A stretch of DNA of 64,000 nt from positions 89,409 to 153,408 of the forward strand of contig NZ_JAADZW010000011.1 in the NCBI RefSeq assembly GCF_010645065.1. The letters are read 5' to 3'. Below the pieces are notes generated by a model. The model worked only from the letters and a program-made list of their open reading frames with translations. It was not told the origin of the DNA and did not search any database. The stretch is from Flavobacterium fluviatile. GTDB lineage: Bacteria; Bacteroidota; Bacteroidia; Flavobacteriales; Flavobacteriaceae. Shown here in pieces: positions 33,492-41,921 of this stretch (within the stretch, counting starts at the first letter, position 1; each line of letters opens with the position of its first letter). The translations under genes and the position numbers were made by a program.

Positions 33492-33612
33492 TTTTCTCTC
33501 GCAGATTTGGCAGATTGAGCAGATTATTTTTTTAATTAAATTATTACAGATCGGCTTAAATCTTTTCAAGATAAGCAAAATCTGCATTATCAGCTAAATC
33601 AGCGAGAGAAAA
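33492..33612. repeat. Fold-back repeat (TTTTCTCTCGC...GCGAGAGAAAA)
   Basis: The ends 33492-33502 and 33602-33612 are perfectly complementary for 11 bp. The next 25 bp on each side, built from repeated GCAGATTtrGC words, pair imperfectly. It lies between two convergent genes. Confidence 0.7.
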
Positions 33613-33649
33613 TATAGCCAGAGATTCAAAAATCATCGTGACAGGAAAA

Positions 33650-34804
33650 CTATTTCAGGTTAACTTTTTTACCTGTCTCAGCAGCTTTATAAATAGCATT
33701 AATAATCTTAATATCTTTCAGTCCTTCCTCACCCGTAATGTGGTCAGGAAGTTTTTTGTTTGCGAGCAATACTTTAGAAATTTCGTCTAATTGCTTTTGC
33801 TGTTGTTTGATCTGAGGAAATTTTAAAGGTCCTTTTGAGGTCTTTCCTTCATACGGACCATAACTTAGTCCCGGACTTAATTCAAAAGAGCCATTATCTG
33901 CTGATGCATAAGTCCTGTCAATATTGTAACCGACAGAGCTATTGCCATTTGCCATTGCACCGCTCGGAAAAACCATTTGCCATGATATGCTTTCTTCCGT
34001 TTCTGAAAATCTGTTTTTATCGTTAATCGTTCCAAATTGGGCAGTAACTGAAATAGGTTCTTCCCCTAAAATATACCGGCTGACCTGGATACAGTAAATT
34101 CCAAGGTCCATTAAAGGTCCGCCGCCGGATAATTTTTTGTTCAGTCTCCAATTGGCCGGGCTATTTATGTCCACAGGTTTTTTAGCAATGGTGTCATACG
34201 TTTTGTATCCGAGGGATGATTCTATATAGCGTACCTGTCCAAAGACTTTCTCTTGTCCTAATCTTTTAATCTCTAAATGTGTTGGTTCGTAATGCAATCG
34301 GTATCCAATAGCCAGTTGAACATTATTGTCATTGCAGGCTTTGATCATTTCTTCACATTCTTTCACGTCTATTGCCATTGGTTTTTCAGTAATTACGTGC
34401 TTTCCGGCTTTTGCTGAACGAATAACGAATTCTTTATGCATGCTGTTTGGCAGGATAACGTAAACCATGTCGATGTCTTTGTTTTTTATGATCTCATCGA
34501 AATTTTCATAATTGTAGATATTCTTTTCGGGAATATTGTATTTCTCTTTCCATTTAATGGCTTTAGAAGGTGTTCCGGTTACAATGCCTGCAAGATTACA
34601 ATACTCAGAACCCTGCATAGACTCTGCAACTATATTCGCATAAATGCCTAAACCGCAAAGGGCAAGATTTATTTTTTTTCCATTATAAGGTACATGTTCA
34701 GGTTCTGCTGCGGATAAAAAAGAGGGGAGGTTGGTTGCGATAACTGAAGCACCAACACCAATTCCAAATTTATTTACAAATGAACGTCTCGATATTTTTT
34801 CCAT
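33650..34804 (-). CDS. Gfo/Idh/MocA family oxidoreductase with Tat signal
   Basis: A 384-residue protein. The N-terminus KISRRSFVNKFGIGVGASVIA (3-23) is a Tat signal, so it folds with its NAD(P) cofactor before export. The Rossmann domain starts at LALCGLGIYANIV, followed by EKPMAIDVKECEEM, the invariant EKP lysine block, and YRLHYEPTHLE. The C-terminal domain has GGGPLMDLGIYCIQ with the usual Asp/His-like site. It resembles glucose-fructose oxidoreductase. Such enzymes oxidise sugars in the periplasm; the sugar is not known. It has no same-strand neighbour. Confidence 0.88.
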   Translation of the reverse strand: MEKISRRSFVNKFGIGVGASVIATNLPSFLSAAEPEHVPYNGKKINLALCGLGIYANIVAESMQGSEYCNLAGIVTGTPSKAIKWKEKYNIPEKNIYNYENFDEIIKNKDIDMVYVILPNSMHKEFVIRSAKAGKHVITEKPMAIDVKECEEMIKACNDNNVQLAIGYRLHYEPTHLEIKRLGQEKVFGQVRYIESSLGYKTYDTIAKKPVDINSPANWRLNKKLSGGGPLMDLGIYCIQVSRYILGEEPISVTAQFGTINDKNRFSETEESISWQMVFPSGAMANGNSSVGYNIDRTYASADNGSFELSPGLSYGPYEGKTSKGPLKFPQIKQQQKQLDEISKVLLANKKLPDHITGEEGLKDIKIINAIYKAAETGKKVNLK

Positions 34805-35112
34805 AAAATTTGACTTTATATTACGTATGATTTTAGTAGTAAAGGTTTAGTAAAGTGAGGTTTGTATTAATTGAAATAATACTTTTTTTGAGTTTAATTA
34901 ACTTCAAATTAAAGGATTATAATTTTATTGTCCTAAAAAAGCGACCTATTTGTTGATGAAAATAGTTAAGAAAATTTCTGCAATTTGAGATGAAAAATGA
35001 ATTGCTTAAACAAAATCATTTTATAAATTTGATTTCAGGATAATTTTTGCATTATTTGCAAAATAAAAGCGTAAAGTCTGAAATATATTAATTAAAAAAA
35101 CCAGAATCATAT
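34805..35112. other. 308-bp divergent intergenic region, nothing recognised
   Basis: AT-rich DNA between the oxidoreductase (minus) and the permease (plus). I see no clear TAnnTTTG box for either gene, no strong hairpin and no coding frame with support. Confidence 0.4.
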
Positions 35113-37047
35113 ATGGCATTATCAGGTTTATTCCGCAAGAAAACAGTACAGGATATTTTAAACCAGGTTGCGAGGAACGAAGCGGATGGTCATAATGCAT
35201 TAGGAAAGCATTTAACCGCCAGGGATTTAACCGCATTCGGAATTGCAGCTATTATTGGGGCAGGGATTTTTAGTACCATCGGAAAGGCCAGTGCTGATGG
35301 CGGACCGGCTGTTATTTTTCTGTTTTTATTTACCGCATTAGCCTGTAGTTTTGCTGCTTTTGCTTACGCTGAATTTGCTTCAATGGTTCCGGTTTCCGGA
35401 AGTGCTTATACATATTCTTATGTGGCTTTCGGTGAATTGATAGCCTGGATTATAGGCTGGGCACTGATTATGGAGTATGCAGTAGGAAATATAACAGTAG
35501 CCATATCGTGGAGTGATTATTTTACAGGATTGCTCCAGAGCCGCGGGATCCATCTGCCGCAATGGATTCAGATGGATTATTTAACTGCTTCAAACGGCTT
35601 TAAAGATGCAATGGCCCTGATGCAGGGAGGAAAAACCTTTGAAAATTTAGACGCTGGATTACAGGCGGCTTATATGGCCTGGACTACTTCGCCAACAATT
35701 GGATCTTTTCATTTTGTAGCTGACTTGCCGGCTTTGTTTATTATTGTTTTAATCACCGCTTTGGTTTATCGCGGAATGAAAGAATCACGTAACGCCAGTA
35801 ACTTAATGGTAGTGGTGAAGCTATGTATTGTACTTCTAGTAATTGCAGTTGGAGCATTTTATGTGGATACGACCAATTGGGATCCTTTTGCGCCAAATGG
35901 TGCAGGGGGTGTTTTAAAAGGAGTTTCGGCTGTTTTTTTTGCTTACATAGGTTTTGATGCAATTTCGACAACCGCAGAAGAATGTAAAAATCCACAGCGT
36001 GATTTACCACGCGGAATGATGTGGGCAATTATCATTTGTACCATTTTATACATAGCCATTGCATTGGTTTTAACGGGAATGGTCAAATATAACGAATTAA
36101 ACGTCGGCGACCCTTTGGCGTTTGTTTTTGAAAAATTAGACTTAAAATGGATGTCCGGAATTATTGCTGTGAGTGCCGTTGTAGCAATGGCAAGTGTTTT
36201 ATTGGTTTTCCAGATGGGACAGCCGCGTATCTGGATGAGTATGAGCCGTGATGGATTGTTACCAAAGAAGTTTTCGACAGTACATCCAAAATTCAAAACG
36301 CCTTCTTTTGCAACTGTCGTAACAGGTTTTGTCGTTGCAGTTCCGGCTTTGTTTCTGAATTTAACAATGGTAACCGATTTATGCAGTATCGGGACTCTAT
36401 TTGCTTTTGTATTGGTTTGTGCAGGCGTTTTGGTATTACAAAACAAACCTGAAATTCCGAGAGGTAAATTCAAAACTCCTTATGTGAATTCCAAATATAT
36501 ACTGCCGGTTTTAATGATTGCCGGATTATATTATGCTTTTGCTTTCAACAATAAAGCAACAATGGCATTCATCAACAACGAAGCACAGACTTTTGACGCT
36601 ACAACAATTATTACTTCTTTAAACAAAGAAGAATCAGTAAAAGTTCTGAATTATTTGGAAGGTATAGATGCTACAGACAAAACTGCCGAAACATCTGATC
36701 TGGAACATTTATTAAGTCAATATCAGGACGATGAAACAAAATATGCAGCAGTAGTAAAAGGATTGCCAATTGATGATTCGCTGAAATACGAGTCTGGTTT
36801 CAGTTTGTTCAAACATAAAATTCCAATGTGGATTTTCCTTTTTGTTTTGGTGGGATTAGCCGTTTGGGCATTCAGAAAAAACTTGTCTTTAATTCCGCTT
36901 TTAGGTTTAATCTGCTGTTTGTATATGATGGCGGAGTTGAGCGTGTGGAACTGGATTTATTTTACGGTTTGGTTATTAGTCGGCTTGTTGATTTACTTTG
37001 GCTATAGCCGAAAAAACAGTAAACTGAATATTCAGGTCATGAGTTAG
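35113..37047 (+). CDS. APC-family amino-acid permease with a hydrophilic insert
   Basis: A 644-residue inner-membrane transporter. The first helix has the substrate-binding GIAAIIGAGIFSTIG (43-57), and FFAYIGFDAISTTAEE (275-290) and QPRIWMSMSRDGLLP (370-384) are the cationic amino-acid transporter blocks. Members are usually near 480-500 residues; this one has a polar segment at about 140-198 and a second, long acidic insert at about 482-570 between two late helices. The insert has no motif I know. Amino acid not determined. Confidence 0.85.
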   Translation: MALSGLFRKKTVQDILNQVARNEADGHNALGKHLTARDLTAFGIAAIIGAGIFSTIGKASADGGPAVIFLFLFTALACSFAAFAYAEFASMVPVSGSAYTYSYVAFGELIAWIIGWALIMEYAVGNITVAISWSDYFTGLLQSRGIHLPQWIQMDYLTASNGFKDAMALMQGGKTFENLDAGLQAAYMAWTTSPTIGSFHFVADLPALFIIVLITALVYRGMKESRNASNLMVVVKLCIVLLVIAVGAFYVDTTNWDPFAPNGAGGVLKGVSAVFFAYIGFDAISTTAEECKNPQRDLPRGMMWAIIICTILYIAIALVLTGMVKYNELNVGDPLAFVFEKLDLKWMSGIIAVSAVVAMASVLLVFQMGQPRIWMSMSRDGLLPKKFSTVHPKFKTPSFATVVTGFVVAVPALFLNLTMVTDLCSIGTLFAFVLVCAGVLVLQNKPEIPRGKFKTPYVNSKYILPVLMIAGLYYAFAFNNKATMAFINNEAQTFDATTIITSLNKEESVKVLNYLEGIDATDKTAETSDLEHLLSQYQDDETKYAAVVKGLPIDDSLKYESGFSLFKHKIPMWIFLFVLVGLAVWAFRKNLSLIPLLGLICCLYMMAELSVWNWIYFTVWLLVGLLIYFGYSRKNSKLNIQVMS

Positions 37048-37064
37048 CAATAAAATTATATGTG

Positions 37065-37104
37065 AAAAGCCGTTCTTGATAATAATTTCAGAACGGCTTT
37101 TATC
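37065..37104 (+). terminator. Terminator after the permease gene
   Basis: AAAAGCCGTTCT (37065-37076) and AGAACGGCTTTT (37090-37101) form a perfect 12-bp stem followed by a short T-rich stretch. Confidence 0.8.
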
Positions 37105-37128
37105 TGCTCATCGAGTGAGTTTACATAA

Positions 37129-37232
37129 TTTTTTCACGCAGATTTATACAGATTTTTACAGATTTTTTTAGATTATAAATCAATAAAATTTGTGTGCTTT
37201 GCTTAAATCTTTTAAAATCGACGTGAAAAAAA
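37129..37232. repeat. Fold-back repeat (TTTTTTCACG...CGTGAAAAAA)
   Basis: The ends pair over about 10 bp and the inside contains repeated cAGATTT words that pair partly with AAATCTTTT near the right end. It is similar in style to the fold-back at 33492-33612. Confidence 0.55.
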
Positions 37233-37338
37233 CCTGCTAATCTTTGCGTAACTCTTTACGAACTTGCGTTAAGATTCACAGTCAAATTCACAAGTCAAAA
37301 CTAAAAAATATTAAATTTGATTTTAAAATGAAAGGATA

Positions 37339-37584
37339 ATGGAAACAAAAGAATTAAGACGTAAGCTTATAAAGGATTTTGGGAAAATCATAGAGGATGA
37401 TTCTAAATTGGAAATATTAGAAAGTTTTTTTGACGCAATAAATTATGACGAGAAAAAGTCAATTGTTCCTGATTCGCATTATGATTTGGTTGTTGAAGAA
37501 AGAGAAAGATATATTTCTGGAGAAAATCAGTCAAGTTCCTGGGAAGAAGCTGAAAAACGTCTGAATGCTAAGTATGGCTTTTAA
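37339..37584 (+). CDS. Antitoxin of a RelE/ParE-type module
   Basis: An 81-residue acidic protein with a helical N-terminal part and a C-terminal tail DLVVEERERYISGENQSSSWEEAEKRLNAKYGF. That tail is the toxin-wrapping end of a common Bacteroidota addiction-module antitoxin. It overlaps the toxin reading frame by 11 bp, the normal arrangement. It should both neutralise the toxin and repress the pair. Because the toxin gene is frameshifted, the antitoxin may now be free of its partner. Confidence 0.7.
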   Translation: METKELRRKLIKDFGKIIEDDSKLEILESFFDAINYDEKKSIVPDSHYDLVVEERERYISGENQSSSWEEAEKRLNAKYGF

Positions 37585-37863
37585 GATTACTATTTTACCA
37601 TTAGCAGAAAAAGAAATTGATGAATCTATTGAATTTTACGAAAGCAAAAATAAAGGTTTAAGGAAACAATTTCTAGCTTGTTTGAAATCTTATTTCAAAG
37701 TTTTAAAAAAAAATCCACAACTGTTCGAAATAAAAAGTAACCAGGTTATCGCGAATTAACATTGGTTAAGTTTCCATTTGTTGTTATTTATGAAATTATT
37801 CAAAGTGAAATAATTATTCATTCTGTCTTTCATACTTCAAGAAATCCTCAAAGGAAACCTTGA
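37574..37863 (+). pseudogene. RelE/ParE-family toxin with a frameshift
   Basis: Starts at ATG 37574 (MAFKITILPLAEKEIDESIEFYESKNKGLRKQF...), a typical RelE/ParE opening. The frame runs through FEIKSNQ and then stops at 37757-37759. The correct end, YRELTLVKFPFVVIYEI...HTSRNPQRKP, continues in another frame to a stop at 37861-37863. One base is missing (or two are extra) near 37735-37745. The full protein would be about 96 residues. As written, the product lacks the last strands with catalytic residues, so it is likely inactive, unless this is a sequencing error. Confidence 0.75.
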
Positions 37864-38054
37864 GTTTGAAATTTGGTAAAATCTGCTAAATTTCTCACTA
37901 CAAAATTTCAGGTTTTTAAAAATCGAATTTATCCGATTTTATAAATCCAAATTCATTAATCAAAAAATCAAAAAAGAATCACTTTCTTTTCGAAAATTAA
38001 AGAAATCATAACAAAAAACCTGAAGCTTTAAACTTTAAACAAAACTTTATTCCT

Positions 38055-38062
38055 TAATTTTG
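38055..38062 (+). promoter_or_regulatory. -7 box of lpdA
   Basis: TAATTTTG fits TAnnTTTG and lies 29 bp before the lpdA ATG. A -33 element is not obvious. Confidence 0.45.
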
Positions 38063-38091
38063 TAACGCTAAAAATAAAAAATAGAAAAACT

Positions 38092-39495
38092 ATGAGTTCA
38101 TTTGACGTAGTCATTATAGGTTCAGGTCCTGGCGGATATGTATCAGCAATTCGTTGCGCACAATTAGGTTTCAAAACTGCTATTGTAGAAAAATATACTT
38201 CTTTAGGCGGGACTTGCCTTAACGTAGGCTGTATTCCTTCAAAAGCATTATTATCATCTTCTCACCATTATGCGGAAATTGCTCATTTTGCAGATCATGG
38301 AATCGAAGTTTCCGGTGATGTAAAAATCAATTTAGAGAAAATGATTGCGCGCAAGCAAGCTGTTGTAGATCAAACCGTAGGTGGAATCAACTACTTAATG
38401 GATAAAAATAAAATTACTGTTTTCAATGGTTTAGGTTCTTTTGTAGATGCAACTCACATTGCTGTTGCAAAAGCTGACGGAACTTCAGAAACTATCGAAG
38501 CAAAATATACGGTGATTGCTACAGGTTCAAAACCATCTTCTTTACCTTTCATCAAAATTGATAAAGAAAGAATCATTACTTCTACTGAGGCTTTGGCTTT
38601 AAAAGAAGTTCCAAAACACTTAGTTATTATTGGTGGAGGAGTTATCGGAATCGAACTTGGACAAGTGTACCTTCGTTTAGGGGCTCAGGTTTCTGTTGTA
38701 GAATTCATGGACAGAATCATTCCGGGAATGGACGGAGCGCTTTCTAAAGAATTGACTAAAGTGTTGAAAAAACAAGGAATGAAATTTTACACATCTCATA
38801 AAGTTCAGTCAGTTGAAAGAAATGGGGATGCTGTAACTGTTCAGGCTGAAAACGCGAAAGGAGAGGTAATTACACTTGAAGGAGATTATTCATTAGTTTC
38901 TGTAGGCCGTCGTCCTTATACAGATGGATTAAACGCTGACAAAGCCGGAGTTAAAATTTCAGACAGAGGACAAGTTGAGGTAAACGATCATTTACAAACC
39001 AGTGTTCCAAATATTTATGCAATTGGTGATGTTGTTCGTGGAGCAATGTTAGCGCACAAAGCGGAAGAAGAAGGAGTAATGGTTGCTGAAATTTTAGCGG
39101 GTCAAAAACCACATATCGATTACAACTTAATTCCTGGTGTAGTTTACACCTGGCCGGAAGTTGCGGCAGTTGGACAAACTGAAGAGCAATTGAAAGCTGC
39201 CGGAGTAAAATACAAATCCGGAAGTTTCCCGTTCAAGGCTTTAGGACGTGCAAGAGCAAGTGCTGACTTAGACGGATTCGTAAAAATCCTTGCTGATGAG
39301 AAAACAGATGAGGTTTTAGGAGTTCACATGATTGGTGCCCGTACAGCTGATTTAATTGCTGAAGCAGTTACTGCAATGGAATTCAAAGCTTCTGCTGAAG
39401 ATATTTCAAGAATGAGCCACGCGCACCCAACTTTCGCGGAAGCGGTAAAAGAAGCAGCATTGGCAGCTACTGAAAACAGAGCTATACACGTATAA
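38092..39495 (+). CDS. lpdA: Dihydrolipoyl dehydrogenase (E3)
   Basis: A 467-residue flavoprotein that re-oxidises dihydrolipoamide of 2-oxoacid dehydrogenase complexes with NAD+. The FAD motif GSGPGGYVSAI is at 10-20. The redox disulphide GGTCLNVGC is Cys42/Cys47. The NAD motif IIGGGVIGIELG lies near 180, and the C-terminal His-Glu dyad is in MSHAHPTFAEA. All are intact. It stands alone with its own terminator, as E3 genes often do in Bacteroidota, so it probably serves several complexes. Confidence 0.96.
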   Translation: MSSFDVVIIGSGPGGYVSAIRCAQLGFKTAIVEKYTSLGGTCLNVGCIPSKALLSSSHHYAEIAHFADHGIEVSGDVKINLEKMIARKQAVVDQTVGGINYLMDKNKITVFNGLGSFVDATHIAVAKADGTSETIEAKYTVIATGSKPSSLPFIKIDKERIITSTEALALKEVPKHLVIIGGGVIGIELGQVYLRLGAQVSVVEFMDRIIPGMDGALSKELTKVLKKQGMKFYTSHKVQSVERNGDAVTVQAENAKGEVITLEGDYSLVSVGRRPYTDGLNADKAGVKISDRGQVEVNDHLQTSVPNIYAIGDVVRGAMLAHKAEEEGVMVAEILAGQKPHIDYNLIPGVVYTWPEVAAVGQTEEQLKAAGVKYKSGSFPFKALGRARASADLDGFVKILADEKTDEVLGVHMIGARTADLIAEAVTAMEFKASAEDISRMSHAHPTFAEAVKEAALAATENRAIHV

Positions 39496-39520
39496 TATTT
39501 ACGTAAAATTATATTTTAGG

Positions 39521-39552
39521 AAACCGTCAGAATCTATCTGGCGGTTTTTTTT
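39521..39552 (+). terminator. lpdA terminator
   Basis: AAACCGtCAGA and TCTGgCGGTTT pair across a short loop, with one mismatch, and are followed by eight T residues. Confidence 0.85.
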
Positions 39553-39656
39553 ATCCTTATTTTAAGCTCTGTATAATATAATAATCGGAAACAATTTTGT
39601 AAATGAAATGTGTTTTCATGATGTTATCTTTAGAAATAATAAAAAAATATAATAAC

Positions 39657-40199
39657 ATGAAAAACAGATATATTTTTCCGGTTTTAATTGGAGCAGGAAT
39701 CTTATTCGCATTATCATCATGCGGAGGAGGGATTCCCGGGAAAGCTACAGCTGTAAACAATTTTGACAGCACAAAATACCTCGGTAAATGGTATGAAATT
39801 GCCAGATTGGATCACAAATGGGAGAGGGATTTAAATAACGTAACCGCTGAATATTCTTTAAACGATGACAAAACAATAAAAGTCGATAACAAAGGTTATA
39901 ATGTCCAAAAAGACAAATGGGAGCAGAGCATTGGAAAAGCTAAATTTGTCGAAAAGGAAAATATCGGAATGCTAAAAGTGTCATTTTTTGGTCCTTTTTA
40001 TTCCGGCTATAATGTAGTTTCAATTGATCCCGATTATAAATATGCCCTTGTTGCAGGAGAAAGTTTAAAATACATGTGGATACTTTCGAGAGAAAAGACA
40101 ATTCCGGAAAATGTCAAAACCGAATTTTTGAAAAAAGCTCAGGAAATCGGTTATAAAACATCAGATTTAGTTTGGGTAAAACAGGATAAAACAAATTAA
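39657..40199 (+). CDS. Lipocalin-family outer-membrane lipoprotein (Blc-like)
   Basis: A 180-residue lipoprotein. The signal ends at the lipobox LSSC (the ATG at 39657 fits this; an upstream ATG adds 18 residues without purpose). The lipocalin motif YLGKWYEIARLDHKWERDLNNVTAEYSL follows. Later KVSFFGPFYSGYNVVSIDPDYKYALVAG and WILSRE match Blc, a carrier of fatty acids or lysophospholipids. It is monocistronic with a strong terminator. Ligand not known. Confidence 0.9.
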   Translation: MKNRYIFPVLIGAGILFALSSCGGGIPGKATAVNNFDSTKYLGKWYEIARLDHKWERDLNNVTAEYSLNDDKTIKVDNKGYNVQKDKWEQSIGKAKFVEKENIGMLKVSFFGPFYSGYNVVSIDPDYKYALVAGESLKYMWILSREKTIPENVKTEFLKKAQEIGYKTSDLVWVKQDKTN

Positions 40200-40204
40200 A
40201 AAAT

Positions 40205-40241
40205 AAACCCGACAGGTTTTTTAAAATCTGTCGGGTTTTGT
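40205..40241 (+). terminator. Terminator between the lipocalin and DoxX genes
   Basis: AAACCCGACAG (40205-40215) and CTGTCGGGTTT (40228-40238) form a perfect 11-bp stem followed by T residues; A residues on the other side allow use from the minus strand too. Confidence 0.85.
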
Positions 40242-40261
40242 ATTTTGAATTAAAATCTGGA

Positions 40262-40636
40262 TTATGGAGTAAAAACGCTTTTGTAGTTATCCCAGTATCT
40301 GTAAATCAAAAATAAGTTGCCTAAGAATAATAATCCGGCAATTGGAAGACCTTCCGGGGCAAGAAAATAATTGATGAACAGAATATTTACCGTTATGGGT
40401 AAAATCAAAATATTAGCTAATGTTACAAAACGTCCCGTGACGAAAGCGATTCCGCAAAGTAATTCAACAGATTTTGCCAAAGGGAGCAGATAAGTTGAGG
40501 CAACAAGGCCTACATTAAAAGCTTTAAAGTTTCCGGTTACCTCTGGTTCAGGTGCCAGCTTAAAGAAAAAGCTGACTGACGCAAAAAGAAGTAAAAGACC
40601 AATTAAAACGCGGACAATAATAGTGGCAATTTTCAT
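40262..40636 (-). CDS. DoxX-family membrane protein
   Basis: A 124-residue inner-membrane protein with four helices (IIVRVLIGLLLLFASVSFFF; YLLPLAKSVELLCGIAF; TLANILILPITVNILFIN; IAGLLFLGNLFLIY). This is the DoxX/DoxD plan. Its role in respiration or redox homeostasis is not settled for the family. It is transcribed alone. Confidence 0.7.
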   Translation of the reverse strand: MKIATIIVRVLIGLLLLFASVSFFFKLAPEPEVTGNFKAFNVGLVASTYLLPLAKSVELLCGIAFVTGRFVTLANILILPITVNILFINYFLAPEGLPIAGLLFLGNLFLIYRYWDNYKSVFTP

Positions 40637-40840
40637 AATACTTAGGATTTTTTAAGGTTAAAAAAAGAATTAAGCTATTGGAAAAGATGCAAACCGAAAG
40701 TCTTAAAATTAAATCATAAAATTATTTTTCTATGATTTTTTTAGGGATTTCAGAATTAAAAGGTTCTAATTTTGATATTCATTTAATTGTCTATCAAATA
40801 TAACGAATTTTTTGTTATGAAAATGCACATCAATTCTGGA

Positions 40841-41734
40841 TTATTGTTTCTTTAAATACCTGCTGTAAATTAAAAATGTGCCACCGCTTATCAATATAAA
40901 TGGCCAAATATTAATAATGAAAATTAAGATGGCCTGCAGGAAGTACCAGCCGCATTTTAAAGCATCAATAATCTGGATTCCTAAATTTGGTTTGTAGGCA
41001 GCACTGTCTTTTTCGCTTGCTATAGTTTCCTGTCTAATAGTTTCATTCTGATAAAGTTGTAAAGTTATAGTGCTGAAATTTATCTGATCCTGGAGTGATA
41101 AATTATCAATTTTACGATTATCGTTGGCCTCTTTCTGGTTTGCCAGAGTATTTTCAGCCTCCATGATATCATTGATTTTTTTGCCTTTTTCACCAATCGC
41201 TTTTTCAACTCTTTTTTCAGTATTGGTACTTCTTTTCTGAGAAAGCTGATTTGATAATAATTTCAGTGAAACATCATCAGCTTTGATTACCCTGAAATCC
41301 AGGAAATCAATTTGTTTCGCGATCGTTTTTATCACCGTATCCAACTGCGTATTTGGAACGCGGATGGTAATGTTGTTTTCTACTGTGTATTTAGTAGTTT
41401 CAAGCGTGCTGTCCTGGCTGATTTTGGTTTTAATCTGATTCTGAATGGTGCTTTGTAAGTTGGTATAGGTAACAAATCCGCCGAATTTTTGGGTGGCATT
41501 CTCAATTGCATAAGTTGATCTGACAACGTTTTTAACCTTAAATTTAATATCAGCTGTTCGAATGAATTTCTGCTTGCTGTCTTTTTTTTCGACTGCTGCC
41601 GATGATGAAATAGCGGTACTGTCGGTTGTTGTGTAATCTGCTGTTTTTTCAGCTGTAGCATCTGCTTTTTTGCAGGAAAATAATACTACGGTAACGACTA
41701 AGGTGGTCAGACCTAACTTTGCAATTGTTTTCAT
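40841..41734 (-). CDS. DUF4349-domain lipoprotein
   Basis: A 297-residue protein with a lipobox (LFSC, Cys20). A DUF4349 domain follows: FIRTADIKFKVKNVVRSTYAIENATQKFGGFVTY, then a helical hairpin with SNQLSQKRSTNTEKRVEKAIG. There is one C-terminal transmembrane helix at about 265-288. DUF4349 proteins sit in the envelope and their job is unknown. It has a terminal basic tail (RYLKKQ). No partner gene is adjacent. Confidence 0.8.
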   Translation of the reverse strand: MKTIAKLGLTTLVVTVVLFSCKKADATAEKTADYTTTDSTAISSSAAVEKKDSKQKFIRTADIKFKVKNVVRSTYAIENATQKFGGFVTYTNLQSTIQNQIKTKISQDSTLETTKYTVENNITIRVPNTQLDTVIKTIAKQIDFLDFRVIKADDVSLKLLSNQLSQKRSTNTEKRVEKAIGEKGKKINDIMEAENTLANQKEANDNRKIDNLSLQDQINFSTITLQLYQNETIRQETIASEKDSAAYKPNLGIQIIDALKCGWYFLQAILIFIINIWPFILISGGTFLIYSRYLKKQ

Positions 41735-41892
41735 AAAGTTTTTAAATGTTGATTAATAAATAATTTTGATAAAGAGTAAGTAATGTTCTAATCAAATAGC
41801 AGGAAAATTTTTAATAATGAATATTAATTCGATAGACTAAAAAGTGTGCCAATATTTTTTTGATATTAGTTATTGAAGGAATTTTTTTGTCG

Positions 41893-41900
41893 TAATTTTG
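41893..41900 (+). promoter_or_regulatory. -7 box of pabB
   Basis: TAATTTTG matches TAnnTTTG. Transcription would begin a few bases later, so the TTG at 41922 and not the in-frame TTG at 41898 is the likely start of pabB. Confidence 0.45.
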
Positions 41901-41921
41901 AGATTTAAAATTGATTCATTT

